Positions 29,697 to 38,679 of a stretch of DNA of 64,000 nt are shown piece by piece. Source of the stretch: Alkalilacustris brevis (GTDB lineage: Bacteria; Pseudomonadota; Alphaproteobacteria; Rhodobacterales; Rhodobacteraceae); contig NZ_QNVJ01000020.1 in the NCBI RefSeq assembly GCF_003350345.1, forward strand, positions 111,683-175,682, given 5' to 3'. The stretch's first letter is position 1. Each line of letters starts with the position of its first letter. Below the pieces are notes generated by a model, which saw only the letters and a program-made list of their open reading frames with translations, did not search any database and was not told where the DNA came from. The translations under genes and the position numbers were made by a program.

Positions 29697-29759
29697 CAGG
29701 CAGCAACTGCGCATACATTCCCGAAAAATCATCGCCGCATGAACAAAGGATGCCGCTTG

Positions 29760-30260
29760 ATGCCGGGTTCTAAACTCGATCCGATCGACCGCAAGATTCT
29801 TGCTGAACTGCAGGCTGACGGGCGCATGACCAATGTGGAACTGGCCCGCCGTGTCGGGATCTCGGCACCGCCCTGCCTGCGGCGGGTGCGCACATTGGAA
29901 GAAGCGGGCTATCTGCGTGGCTATCACGCCGCGGTCAACAGCCGCGCCCTGGGGTTCGAGGTGCAGGTCTTTGCCATGGTCGGGCTGCACAGCCAGGCCG
30001 AGGCGGACCTGTCGGCCTTCGAGCAGCGCTGCCGCAACTGGCCGCTTGTGCGCGAGTGCCACATGCTCAACGGCGAGATCGATTTCATCCTCAAATGCGT
30101 GGCGCCCGATCTTTCCAGCTTCCAGAGCTTCCTGACCGAGGAACTGACCGCCGCCGAGAATGTCGCCAGCGTGAAGACCAGCCTGGTGATTCGATGCGCA
30201 AAGGAAGCGCCCGGCGTTCCCTTCGAGGTGCTCGAGGCGAGGCTGGCCCAGGAGGCCTGA
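29760..30260 (+). CDS. Lrp/AsnC-family transcriptional regulator
   Basis: A 166-residue regulator: helix-turn-helix at about 5-60 (LDPIDRKILAELQADGRMTN, VELARRVGISAPPCLRRV) and a C-terminal RAM ligand and oligomer domain (VQVFAMVGLHSQ to CHMLNGEIDFILKCV). The family binds amino acids and controls their metabolism. Start at 29760 has AAAGGA upstream; an ATG 21 nt before lacks one. Its target could be itself or trxB, but no amino-acid gene is adjacent to point to the ligand. Confidence 0.9.
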   Translation: MPGSKLDPIDRKILAELQADGRMTNVELARRVGISAPPCLRRVRTLEEAGYLRGYHAAVNSRALGFEVQVFAMVGLHSQAEADLSAFEQRCRNWPLVRECHMLNGEIDFILKCVAPDLSSFQSFLTEELTAAENVASVKTSLVIRCAKEAPGVPFEVLEARLAQEA

Positions 30261-30604
30261 CGCCCGCGCAGCACACAGAGCACCGCGCGGGCCGAAAACC
30301 ACCATGGCAGAAAAGGAAAAGGCGGCCCCTGGCGTTGCGGACAGAGGCTCCGCACCAGTTGGCCGCCCTGACCGAGCGAAAATCCGAACTCTCCGTGAAT
30401 CCTGCCCCGTCAATTCGGCTGCGCCGTCTCTTCACCGGGCAGGAACAAGAGACCTCGCGCAAATATGTTCAAACCGGCACGATGAAGTCAAAGTTTCTTC
30501 ATGATTCGCGCCGCTGCAAAAACAGCGCCGGCAATGGCAGGCGCATTGTTTCCAGCACCACCCCAATCAGCAGGGAATGTTGGCGAATCGGGTGTGAAAA
30601 GGCC
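30261..30604. other. 344-nt gap after the Lrp-like gene
   Basis: No convincing gene on either strand. An 8-bp inverted repeat GCCCGCGC / GCGCGGGC (30262-30292) follows the regulator stop without a T run and may end its transcript. The rest includes a short in-frame ORF on the plus strand with no ribosome site and no recognisable product. Confidence 0.5.
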
Positions 30605-30724
30605 TCATGCACGCGCCGAGGCGGGCTGCCTTGCCTTGCGGGCGCGCCGTTTCCACGGCAGCGAAGGCGCGTTGCGGGCGCTTTCTTCGAGAACCCAGGC
30701 AAGCCAGCGGCGTTTCGGTTTCAT
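30605..30724 (-). CDS. 39-residue basic peptide
   Basis: Sequence begins MKPKRRWLAWVLEESARN and ends in a basic, alanine-rich tail. The ATG at 30722-30724 has AGGAG 8 nt upstream, and the stop TGA is at 30605. Net charge is strongly positive. It is too short for the usual gene size and lies alone between the Lrp-like and pgeF genes. Similar short basic peptides occur in Rhodobacteraceae as I recall, but I did not compare them. Role unknown. Confidence 0.6.
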   Translation of the reverse strand: MKPKRRWLAWVLEESARNAPSLPWKRRARKARQPASARA

Positions 30725-30890
30725 GGCCAATTCTCCTGATCCTTGATGGCAGCGGCCCCGCTGCAATGGGGCGCCGTCTTTCATTCCGATGGTGCCGAGT
30801 GTCGCCCCGATCCCGGGCGCGGGCGAGGCGCCGATGTGGCGTTTGCAGGGAATTTCAGGTTCGGGGCCTTGCCTCTCGGCCCCGGCGAAT

Positions 30891-31646
30891 TCACAGCCGG
30901 ATCGCCGAGATCAGCCTGCCATAATCGGCCTGACCCTCGTGCAGGGAGCGACGGTAGGAATAGAAGAGCCGCGGGTCGGAATAGGTGCAGTGGCGGGTCC
31001 ACTCAGCCTCGCCCACGCCGGCGGCGCGCAGCCGGTGCAACCCGAAAGAGGGCAGGTCGAACAACATCCGGTCGCCGTTTCCTTGCGCAAAGAAACGCAC
31101 ATTCTCAGCGTCGTCGGCCATGAAATCGTCAAAGAATTCAGGACCGACCTCATAGGCGCGCTGGCTGATGGTCGGGCCGATAACAGCGGTTATCGCCTCG
31201 CGCCGCCCGCCCTGCGCCACCATCGCCTCGACGGTTGCCTCGAGGATGCCATCCAGCGCACCGCGCCAGCCCGCGTGAACGGCGCCGATCACCCCGGCCT
31301 CGGCATCGGCCAGAAGAACCGGTTGGCAATCGGCTGTCAGCACGGTCAGTGCCAGGCCCGGCGTGGTTGTCACCATCGCATCGGCGCGCGGCGGATCTTC
31401 AAGCGGGGCATCCACGACCACCACCTCGGCCGAATGTACCTGATGCACCGCCACGAGATGCTCGGGCGGCAGGCCCATGGCCGCGGCCACGCGGTCGCGG
31501 TTGATCCGCACCGCCTGCGACTGGTCGGACGAGCCCGGCGCGCAGTTCAGCCCCGCAAACACCCCCGAAGACGCCCCGCCGCGCCGCGTGAAAAACCCGT
31601 GACGCAGGGGGGCAAGCAGATCGGACGTGAGGATTTCCAGTGTCAT
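30891..31646 (-). CDS. pgeF: Peptidoglycan editing factor PgeF (YfiH family)
   Basis: A 251-residue protein of the YfiH group, which acts on mis-incorporated muropeptides and was earlier annotated as a polyphenol oxidase. The metal-site signatures VHQVHSAEV, LTADCQPVLLAD and VHAGWRGAL are present. The start overlaps the midA stop (ATGA), so it is the last gene of the lgt-midA-pgeF unit. Substrate is inferred from the E. coli homologue. Confidence 0.94.
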   Translation of the reverse strand: MTLEILTSDLLAPLRHGFFTRRGGASSGVFAGLNCAPGSSDQSQAVRINRDRVAAAMGLPPEHLVAVHQVHSAEVVVVDAPLEDPPRADAMVTTTPGLALTVLTADCQPVLLADAEAGVIGAVHAGWRGALDGILEATVEAMVAQGGRREAITAVIGPTISQRAYEVGPEFFDDFMADDAENVRFFAQGNGDRMLFDLPSFGLHRLRAAGVGEAEWTRHCTYSDPRLFYSYRRSLHEGQADYGRLISAIRL

Positions 31647-32731
31647 GATACCTCGGGCCAGGGGTCGAAACCGGGAGGTGGCGCCATGCCGCGCGGATGA
31701 ATCGCCAGTGCCTTGAACAGGGTTCCCATTTCATCGGCATGGGTCAAGCGGCGAAATGCGGCCAGGTGGGATTGCCGCGCATCGCCCGTCAGGTCGCGTG
31801 CCAGCGCCTCGGCCCGCGCGGCGATTCCCAGCAGGCCCAGCAACACACCCTGCGGCACCATCGCGCCATGCGCCGCACCGGCATCGGCGGCAGCCTCGGC
31901 CAGCGCCTCGAAATCCACATGCGCGGTCAGGTCAGCTTCGCCGGGGTGGGCAAGCGGCGGGTCGGGCCGGTGGGCGCGCAACGCCTGCAACGTGTCGCCC
32001 AGGCTGCGCCAGTCTCCGTAATCAACGATCAGCGCCGCCCCCTGGCCATGGCGGGCAATACGCGCGCCCAGTTCGTGCATGATCGGCTGCGCGGCGGGGC
32101 AGAGTTCGACCAGATCGCCCTCGGCGGTGTCGGCAAGCCTGTGGTCGAGCATCTCCAGCGGCGCGACCGGGCCGAGACCGAAAACCAGATCTTCGCCCTC
32201 GACCCCCACCATGCGCTCGCGCCAACCCTGCCCGGCGCGCAAGAACTGCCGGACTGGCAGAGCATCGAAGAACTCGTTGGCCAGTAGGAATAGCGGCAAA
32301 TCGGGCAGGTCGGCCAGATGATCGTGCCACTGTGGCGCATGGGCTGCCAGTGTTTCCGCCTGCCGGGCGCGCAGGGCGGGCGAGGCTTCGATCAGGTGCA
32401 GGCGCAGCGCCGCGTGAAAGCCCGGCACCTTGCGCGTGGCGCGCAGCATGTCGGCCATCAGCGTGCCGCGCCCAGGCCCCAATTCAGCCAGAACGAAAGG
32501 TGCGGGGGCGCCCTGCTCCAGCCAGCATTGCGCAAGGCAAAGGCCCAGCAACTCACCGAACATCTGGCTGATCTCCGGGGCGGTGGTGAAATCGCCCGCC
32601 GCGCCCAGCGGGTCGCGGGTGCTGTAATAGCCATGCTGCGGATGGAGCAGGCATTCGCCCATATAGTCGGCCACGGTGATGGGGCCGGTGGCGCGGATGC
32701 GCCGCAGAAGGATATCCCTGAGCGCAGTCAT
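31643..32731 (-). CDS. MidA/NDUFAF7-like SAM-dependent methyltransferase
   Basis: A 362-residue member of the DUF185 family. Visible parts are the N-terminal GPITVADYMGECLLHPQHGYY, the SAM site LAELGPGRGTLMADML and later SLLANEFFDALPVRQF. The eukaryotic counterpart methylates an arginine of complex I subunit NDUFS2; the bacterial target is not established. It lies 7 nt after lgt and overlaps pgeF. Confidence 0.88.
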   Translation of the reverse strand: MTALRDILLRRIRATGPITVADYMGECLLHPQHGYYSTRDPLGAAGDFTTAPEISQMFGELLGLCLAQCWLEQGAPAPFVLAELGPGRGTLMADMLRATRKVPGFHAALRLHLIEASPALRARQAETLAAHAPQWHDHLADLPDLPLFLLANEFFDALPVRQFLRAGQGWRERMVGVEGEDLVFGLGPVAPLEMLDHRLADTAEGDLVELCPAAQPIMHELGARIARHGQGAALIVDYGDWRSLGDTLQALRAHRPDPPLAHPGEADLTAHVDFEALAEAAADAGAAHGAMVPQGVLLGLLGIAARAEALARDLTGDARQSHLAAFRRLTHADEMGTLFKALAIHPRGMAPPPGFDPWPEVS

Positions 32732-32738
32732 CGCCCGG

Positions 32739-33650
32739 TCAGCCCGCGCGCGGCGGCCCAGCCGGGGCCCCGCGCCGCGCCCAGAGGATCAGCCCCAGCC
32801 CCAGCAGGATCATCGGCAGCGACAGAAGCTGCCCCATGCTCAGCCCAAGATCGCCCAGCCGGATCACATGGCCCAGCGGGTTGTCGGGGGTGATGAACTG
32901 CGCATCGGCCTCGCGCCAGAACTCGACGACAAATCGCGAAAGCCCATAACCGGCAAGGAACACGCCCAGCGTCAGCCCGGGCAGCTTGAGCGCGCCGCGC
33001 CGCCAGACCAGCCAGGCCAGAACCAGGCCCAGCACCAGCCCCTCCAGCCCGGCCTCGTAAAGCTGGGTGGGATGGCGCGCACAAGGTCCTTCCCAACCCC
33101 AGGGGCAGGATTGCGCGGCCGGGCCGGGAAAGATCACCCCCCAGGGCATGGTCGTAGGCCGGCCCCAGAGCTCGGCGTTGATGAAATTGGCAATCCGGCC
33201 CAGAAACAGGCCCACCGGTACCGACACTGCCATGGCGTCGGCCAGACGCATCGGCGCGACACTGTGGCGCCGGGCAAACAGCCAGCCCGCCAGCGCCGCG
33301 CCCGCCAGCCCGCCGTGAAAGGCCATGCCGCCCTGCCAGATGAACAGGATCTCGACCGGATTTCGCAGGTAGTACCCCGGCTGATAGAACAGCACAAAGC
33401 CCAGCCGACCGCCAAGGATCACGCCGATGATCACCCAGGTGAGCAACCCCTCGACCATGCCCGGTGCCATTGGCGCCGCTTCGCGCCCCCATAGGACCGG
33501 GCGCTTCATCAGCGCGACCACGATCGCCCATGCGGCAAGAAACCCGGCAATATAGGCCAGCGCATACCAGCGCAGGGCAAATGTGAAGTTGCCGATCTCG
33601 ATCGAGAATATCTCGGGCGAGATGTCGGGAAACGGGATCATGGCAAGCAT
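32739..33650 (-). CDS. lgt: Prolipoprotein diacylglyceryl transferase
   Basis: Lgt moves a diacylglyceryl group from phosphatidylglycerol to the lipobox cysteine of prelipoproteins at the inner membrane. The 303-residue protein has about seven membrane helices, the [12 protein letters not shown] segment, the signature [15 protein letters not shown] and the [12 protein letters not shown] end. Start 33650 is supported by GGAGACC just upstream; the longer frame extends into the next region. It heads the lgt-midA-pgeF unit. Confidence 0.95.
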   Translation of the reverse strand: MLAMIPFPDISPEIFSIEIGNFTFALRWYALAYIAGFLAAWAIVVALMKRPVLWGREAAPMAPGMVEGLLTWVIIGVILGGRLGFVLFYQPGYYLRNPVEILFIWQGGMAFHGGLAGAALAGWLFARRHSVAPMRLADAMAVSVPVGLFLGRIANFINAELWGRPTTMPWGVIFPGPAAQSCPWGWEGPCARHPTQLYEAGLEGLVLGLVLAWLVWRRGALKLPGLTLGVFLAGYGLSRFVVEFWREADAQFITPDNPLGHVIRLGDLGLSMGQLLSLPMILLGLGLILWARRGAPAGPPRAG

Positions 33651-33739
33651 CAAGGTCTCCTTCGGCCTCTCCTTCTCGCGCGGGTGGTGCGAAGTCAACC
33701 TTGTGATTCTCCGGGCGCGGGGGCATATCTGGAACAGGC

Positions 33740-34036
33740 ATGACGGAGGATGCGATGCAGGGCCGCAACCGGTTTCTCGACGATATGGCACAATTGATGA
33801 CCAATGCGATGGGCGTCGCCCAGGGCGCGCGCGAAGAGGCTGAAACCGCCCTGCGCTCGATGCTCGACCGATGGCTGGCTGATCGCGACTTCGTCACCCG
33901 CGAGGAGTTCGACGCCGTGCGCGCGATGGCCCAGAAAGCGCGCGAGGAGAATGAGGCGCTCAAAGCGCGGATCGAGGCGCTGGAAGCCTCGGCGAAACCC
34001 TCCGGCGCAGGCAGGAAATCCGGGAAAACGGACTGA
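33740..34036 (+). CDS. ubiK: UbiK/BMFP-family accessory factor
   Basis: A 98-residue coiled-coil protein that resembles UbiK, an accessory factor for aerobic ubiquinone biosynthesis that also binds membranes. The segment [22 protein letters not shown] and the later [20 protein letters not shown] heptads fit the family. The function of alphaproteobacterial members is mainly inferred. It is divergent from lgt over 89 bp. Confidence 0.82.
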   Translation: MTEDAMQGRNRFLDDMAQLMTNAMGVAQGAREEAETALRSMLDRWLADRDFVTREEFDAVRAMAQKAREENEALKARIEALEASAKPSGAGRKSGKTD

Positions 34037-34097
34037 GGCCTGGCGGGCCAGAGAACCGCGCCACATCACCATCGCCCGTGCGCCCGCCAGCCACCGC

Positions 34098-34140
34098 CGG
34101 ATGCCTCCGGCGGGGATATTTTTGCCAAGAAGAAAGCAGG
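34098..34140 (+). repeat. Intergenic repeat, copy D
   Basis: It reads CGGATGCCTCCGGCGGGG, ATATTTTTGCCA, AGAAGAAAGCAGG. It starts 61 nt after the ubiK stop, in the same sense. The CTCCGG core differs from TTCGG in the other copies. Confidence 0.85.
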
Positions 34141-34263
34141 GCGGCCTTGCCCGGGCGGGCGGGCGGTGCGCGGGCGCGGGGCGCCCGGCATACGAAGGCA
34201 TACGATGCCTCTGGCCCTTCCGGAAAGTTAGGCGTATCAATGACCTGAAGGAGCACGATACGC

Positions 34264-35376
34264 ATGAAAATCGGCATTCCCGGATGGCGCTGGCTGGCGC
34301 ATGTTGCCCTGATCTACGCAGGCGCGCTGATCTTCGGCGTGATTGCAGACTGGCTGAACCTTCCGCTGCCGTGGATGATCGGCGCGCTGGTTTTTTCCAC
34401 CATCGTGCGGATGTCGGAGTTGCCGGTCGATGTGCCACGGTTTTCGCGCCCGCTCGGTCAGATGGTGATCGCATCATCGGTGGGGCTTTCTTTCACCCCC
34501 GACACCATCGCAGCGATGAGCGGGCTGGTGGTGCCGATGATCGCGGCGGCCCTCCTGACCGTGATTGGCGGCTTCCTCGTGGCCATGCTGCTCATGCGGC
34601 TTGCGCATATCGACGTGGTTTCGGCAAGCCTGGCGTCGGTTCCGGTGGGGCCAGTCGAGACAGCCATACTGGCGCAAAAGCACGGGGCCGCACCGGGGCC
34701 GGTGGTCTTTGCGCAGGTGTTGCGCATCATGATCCTGGTGCTTTTCATCCCGCCGATCATCGTTGCCGTGCAGGGTGGCGTCGAAGATACCAGTGCTGCG
34801 CTCCGCGCCATTCCCTGGAGCATTTCGGGCGCACTGAGCATGTTCGTGCTGGCCGCGCTGGGCGCAGCCGGAGCGCGGTTGCTGCGCATTGCCAATCCCT
34901 ATTTCCTAGGGCCGCTCGCCGGGGCGGCGCTGGGCGCGGCGCTGAGCCTGCCGATCACCGCCTATCCCTATCCGATGCTGGCCGGGGCGCAGGTGTTTCT
35001 CGGCGTCTGGCTGGGTGCGGTGTTCGACCGCGATCTGCTGCGGCGGGCCGGAAAGTTCATTCCCGCCGCATTTCTGAGCACGGTACTGATGATCCTCTAC
35101 TGCGCCGGGCTGGGGCTGGCGCTGAGCTGGATCACCGGCATCACCTGGCCGGTGATGATCCTGGCGACCGCGCCGGGCAGCATCACCGAGATGGCCCTGA
35201 CCGCAAAGATCCTGCAGGAGGGCGTGGCGGTCGTCACGGCCTTTCACATCGTGCGTGTCTTCATCATCATGCCATCGGCGCCGCTGATCTTCGGGGTGAC
35301 AGCGCGCGTTGCCAGGCGTTACGGCCTGGGCCCGCCGGACAACGGCACGGGCGAGGTGCCGGACAGCAAAAGGTAA
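34264..35376 (+). CDS. AbrB-family (PF05145) membrane protein
   Basis: A 370-residue membrane protein with about ten helices and an internal duplication, each half carrying a GxxLPWMIGAL-like or TAPGSITEMALTA-like pair. This is the AbrB duplication family, once labelled ammonia monooxygenase; a transport or regulatory role is discussed but unproven. GAAGGAGCACGATACGC stands before the ATG. It is single-gene and convergent with mlaC. Confidence 0.8.
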   Translation: MKIGIPGWRWLAHVALIYAGALIFGVIADWLNLPLPWMIGALVFSTIVRMSELPVDVPRFSRPLGQMVIASSVGLSFTPDTIAAMSGLVVPMIAAALLTVIGGFLVAMLLMRLAHIDVVSASLASVPVGPVETAILAQKHGAAPGPVVFAQVLRIMILVLFIPPIIVAVQGGVEDTSAALRAIPWSISGALSMFVLAALGAAGARLLRIANPYFLGPLAGAALGAALSLPITAYPYPMLAGAQVFLGVWLGAVFDRDLLRRAGKFIPAAFLSTVLMILYCAGLGLALSWITGITWPVMILATAPGSITEMALTAKILQEGVAVVTAFHIVRVFIIMPSAPLIFGVTARVARRYGLGPPDNGTGEVPDSKR

Positions 35377-35386
35377 GTTCGCCCGG

Positions 35387-36013
35387 TCAGCCCATGCCGC
35401 GCAGATCGGCGATCAGCCGGTCGATATCGCCGCGCCGCTGGTCGAGCATGGCGCCGATTTCCTCGCGCTCGACGGCAAGCATGCTCACGCCCTCGATGAC
35501 CATGTTGAAAAACAGGTTGCTTCCGCTGCGGTCCGAGACATGCCAGCGCACTTCGTAAGGCGGCTGACCGACCAGCGCGGCGGTGCTGACCACCTCGATG
35601 AAATTGCCCAGGTCGCGCGCGCCCGAGATCGAGAACCGCGCGCCGATCAACTCGCGGAAGCGGCGGCCGTATTTGCGGGCCATGTAGCCGCGAAACGCCG
35701 CTGTGAAAGCCGAAATCTGCGCCGTGCTCGCGGTCCGCGCCGAAGGCCCCAGCACCGAACGCGCGATCACGTTCACATCGGCATAGCGGGTAAAGACCTG
35801 CTCGAACTCGGCCAGCATGGCGGCTTCGGACCGGCCCGAATTGATGATCCCCATGATCTCGGACAAGACCTGCTGGACCAGCGCCTGTGCCGCGGCGGGG
35901 TTTGCCGCGCGAGCGGGCCGCAAGGCCGATGCCCCGGCACCGAAGGCCGCAAAGCCCGCCAGGCGGGTCAAGAACTGGCGGCGCGGTGTGCGAGGCAGAT
36001 CGTCAATCGCCAT
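35387..36013 (-). CDS. mlaC: MlaC-like periplasmic phospholipid carrier
   Basis: The 208-residue product matches the MlaC/Ttg2D family, which ferries phospholipid between the MlaA side at the outer membrane and the inner-membrane MlaFEDB transporter. Core features are FTRYADVNVIARSVLG and later ATVS-type strands. The N terminus PRRQFLTRLAGFAAFGAG looks like a Tat signal. Start 36013 has GAGGAAC upstream. It overlaps the end of mlaA by 11 bp. No mlaFED genes are seen here. Confidence 0.86.
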   Translation of the reverse strand: MAIDDLPRTPRRQFLTRLAGFAAFGAGASALRPARAANPAAAQALVQQVLSEIMGIINSGRSEAAMLAEFEQVFTRYADVNVIARSVLGPSARTASTAQISAFTAAFRGYMARKYGRRFRELIGARFSISGARDLGNFIEVVSTAALVGQPPYEVRWHVSDRSGSNLFFNMVIEGVSMLAVEREEIGAMLDQRRGDIDRLIADLRGMG

Positions 36014-36776
36014 AAAGTTCCTCATACGGGTCGAAGTAGGTGGTGAAGGACTCGTCTCCAAGCTGGAAGCGACGGCTCTGCAGATAGATCAGCCGCGCCT
36101 GGGCGTAGCTGTCAGCACTTTCATATAGGGTCGAGTCTATCAGACCGGAATACTCGTAACGATCTCCGATCAGTGCCCCGAACCGGCTGCCGAAGGCAAG
36201 GCCGCGCGCATCCCGTGGCAGCAGGATCCGCACCGGATCAAGCGCGATATCGGCGACGAAACCGACTGCGTCACGCTCGGTCGAGGGGCCGATGAACGGC
36301 AGTTCCAGATAGGCGCCTTCGGGCGCACCCCATACATGCAGGGTTTCCCCGAAATCGGTCGGGCGTCCGTGCAGGCCGAATTCGGTCGCCGGATCAAAAA
36401 GCCCGGCCAGGCCGAGGGTCGAATTGATAAGGAAGCGGAAGGTGTTCTCGACCACGGCATCGGGCCGGCCCTGTAGCAGGCTGTTCACCGCCGCGCCGGG
36501 CAGCGACAGGTTGCCGGCGAAATTGCCCACCGCGCGGCGCACGGGTTCGGGCACGGTTTCGCCATAGGCATGGGCGCTGCGCCTGAGCAGGGCGGTATCA
36601 ACGGCCCGATTCTCTGCGTGGCGCGCGCGGTTTTCGGCTTCATAGGGGTCCCACACCTCAACCCCCAGTGGTGCGGGCGAACAGGCTGCGACCAAACCCA
36701 GTAAAAACATGGCAAAAAAGCCCGGCACCAAGCTCCTGACATCAACGAAATGATTTCTCAACGCACCAGGTTTCAT
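36003..36776 (-). CDS. mlaA: MlaA (VacJ) lipoprotein
   Basis: A 257-residue outer-membrane lipoprotein that takes up surface-exposed phospholipid. The lipobox LLGLVAAC places the lipidated cysteine at residue 32. Conserved parts include DPYEAENR near the N terminus, NSTLGLAGLFDPA and GPSTERD. Start MKPGALRNH at 36776 has ACAGGAT just upstream. It is followed by mlaC, the usual partner, in one overlapping unit. Confidence 0.93.
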   Translation of the reverse strand: MKPGALRNHFVDVRSLVPGFFAMFLLGLVAACSPAPLGVEVWDPYEAENRARHAENRAVDTALLRRSAHAYGETVPEPVRRAVGNFAGNLSLPGAAVNSLLQGRPDAVVENTFRFLINSTLGLAGLFDPATEFGLHGRPTDFGETLHVWGAPEGAYLELPFIGPSTERDAVGFVADIALDPVRILLPRDARGLAFGSRFGALIGDRYEYSGLIDSTLYESADSYAQARLIYLQSRRFQLGDESFTTYFDPYEELYGD

Positions 36777-36942
36777 ATAATCCTGTTCAGGTAACAAAGG
36801 TGATTGCCATTGCATTCAGGGCATTGCTGGGCTGGGCCGGGGTCTTTCCGGCATCGTGACAACCTAGGGCGCACATCAGGGTGGTGCAAGTTTCCCGGTG
36901 GCGGATTGTCGCGCGCCATCTGCCGAAGGGATGGGCTGGAGC

Positions 36943-38679
36943 ATGAAGAGGGCTGAAAACACAGCAGGCCGCAGGGAACTGCGCGAGACCAGAAATCAGC
37001 ATCGCGCCCTGTTTCTGGGTGTGTTGCTGTTCAGTATCTTCGTGAACCTGCTGATGCTCACCGGTCCGATCTTCATGCTGCAGGTCTATGACAGGGTGCT
37101 GAGCAGCAGGTCGGAGGCGACGCTGGCGGCGCTGATGATGCTTGTGGTGTTCCTTTATCTGGCAATGGGGTTTCTGGATTACGCCCGTGGGCGCGTCACT
37201 GCCCGGATCGGCGCCCGCTTTCAGGATCGGCTGGACCGGCGCGTGTTTTCCGCCGCACTCTCGCGCAACGCCGCGCGGCCAAACGACCCGCTCGCGCTGG
37301 CCGCGCAGCGAGATCTGGAAGCGATCCAGCGGCTGCTGTCATCGCCGACGCTGCTGGCGTTCTTCGATCTGCCATGGACGCCGATCTTCATCTTCGCGAT
37401 CTTCATCTTTCATCCCTGGCTGGGCTGGCTTGCGGTGGCGGGGGGCGGGCTACTGGTGATCGCCGCCTTGCTCCATCAGCGCCTCACGCGCGAACCGATG
37501 GCGCAGGCCAATGCCGCATCCGCCCGTGCCGAGCGCCTTGCCGAACAGATCAAGGACGAGGCCGACCTGGTGCGCGGGCTGGGGATGCGGGGGCACGGAT
37601 TCGCCCGTTGGCAGGCAGCACGGCGCCGCGCCCTGGGTGACACCATTGCCCTGAGCGACCGCAGCGGCGGCTTCACCGCGTTTTCCAAGGCGTTCCGGCT
37701 GTTCCTGCAATCGGCGATGCTGGGCCTCGGGGCCTATCTGGTCTTGCAAAATCAGCTTACGCCCGGCGCGATGATTGCGGGCTCCATTCTGCTGGGGCGG
37801 GCGCTGGCGCCGGTCGATCAGTCGATTTCACAATGGGGTGTCATGCAACGTGCGCAGGAAGGCTGGGCGCGGCTGGGCGAACTGCTGACGGCCGAGCCTC
37901 CGCAAAGGCACCCCACGCCGCTGCCCCGCCCGCGCGCCCTGCTCGAGGCGCAGGGGCTGACCGTGGTGCCCCCCGGCGAGCGGCAGGCATCACTACGCAT
38001 GTTGTCCTTCCGGCTTGAGCCGGGGCAGGCACTGGGCGTGATCGGGTCAAGCGGTGCGGGAAAATCGACACTGGCGCGCGCCCTGATCGGCGTCTGGCCT
38101 GCGGCCAGCGGCAAGGTGCGGCTCGATGGCGCGGCCCTTGATCAATACGACCCCGATGTGCTGGGCGCATTGATCGGATACCTGCCGCAGCAGGTCACAC
38201 TGTTTGATGGCACCATTGCCGAGAATATCGCCCGGCTCTCCCCACGGCCCGACCCCGAGGCAGTGGTGCGCGCCGCCAAACGCGCCGGGGCGCATGACCT
38301 GATCGTGACACTGCCTCAAGGATATGACACGCCGGTCAGCCAGCACGGAAGCAAGCTTTCGGGCGGGCAGACCCAGCGGATCGGGCTGGCCCGCGCGATG
38401 TATGGCGACCCGGTCATCCTGGTCCTCGATGAGCCTAATGCGAACCTGGACAATACCGGCTCGGCCGCGCTGAACGCAGCAATCCGCGAAACCAAGGCCG
38501 CGGGAAACTCGGTTCTGATCATGGCCCACCGGCCCGCCGCCATCCAGGAATGCGACATGTTGCTGGTGCTGGAAGGCGGGATGCGCAAGGCCTTCGGCCC
38601 GCGCGACGAGGTGCTGCGCGAAACCGTGCGCAACCACACCGACATCTTGCGCAATGCCGGCCCCGGAGGAGTGTCATGA
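36943..38679 (+). CDS. Type I secretion ABC transporter (PrtD-like)
   Basis: A 578-residue inner-membrane ATPase. Six helices lie in the first 300 residues; the nucleotide-binding domain has Walker A GSSGAGKST, the signature LSGGQTQR and Walker B VILVLDEPNANLD. There is no N-terminal C39 peptidase, as in PrtD. It should export an unfolded substrate across both membranes with its adaptor. The start is uncertain among 36898, 36931 and 36943. A TolC-like channel and an RTX substrate gene are not seen nearby. Confidence 0.9.
   Translation: MKRAENTAGRRELRETRNQHRALFLGVLLFSIFVNLLMLTGPIFMLQVYDRVLSSRSEATLAALMMLVVFLYLAMGFLDYARGRVTARIGARFQDRLDRRVFSAALSRNAARPNDPLALAAQRDLEAIQRLLSSPTLLAFFDLPWTPIFIFAIFIFHPWLGWLAVAGGGLLVIAALLHQRLTREPMAQANAASARAERLAEQIKDEADLVRGLGMRGHGFARWQAARRRALGDTIALSDRSGGFTAFSKAFRLFLQSAMLGLGAYLVLQNQLTPGAMIAGSILLGRALAPVDQSISQWGVMQRAQEGWARLGELLTAEPPQRHPTPLPRPRALLEAQGLTVVPPGERQASLRMLSFRLEPGQALGVIGSSGAGKSTLARALIGVWPAASGKVRLDGAALDQYDPDVLGALIGYLPQQVTLFDGTIAENIARLSPRPDPEAVVRAAKRAGAHDLIVTLPQGYDTPVSQHGSKLSGGQTQRIGLARAMYGDPVILVLDEPNANLDNTGSAALNAAIRETKAAGNSVLIMAHRPAAIQECDMLLVLEGGMRKAFGPRDEVLRETVRNHTDILRNAGPGGVS

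Noticed and set aside
30304..30504. Short plus-strand ORF of 66 codons after the Lrp-like gene
   Set aside because: It has no ribosome site and composition like its neighbours in other frames; I do not count it as a gene.
33804..35558. Plus-strand ORF of 584 codons across ubiK and the AbrB-family gene
   Set aside because: It is out of frame with both genes and is explained by codon bias in GC-rich DNA.
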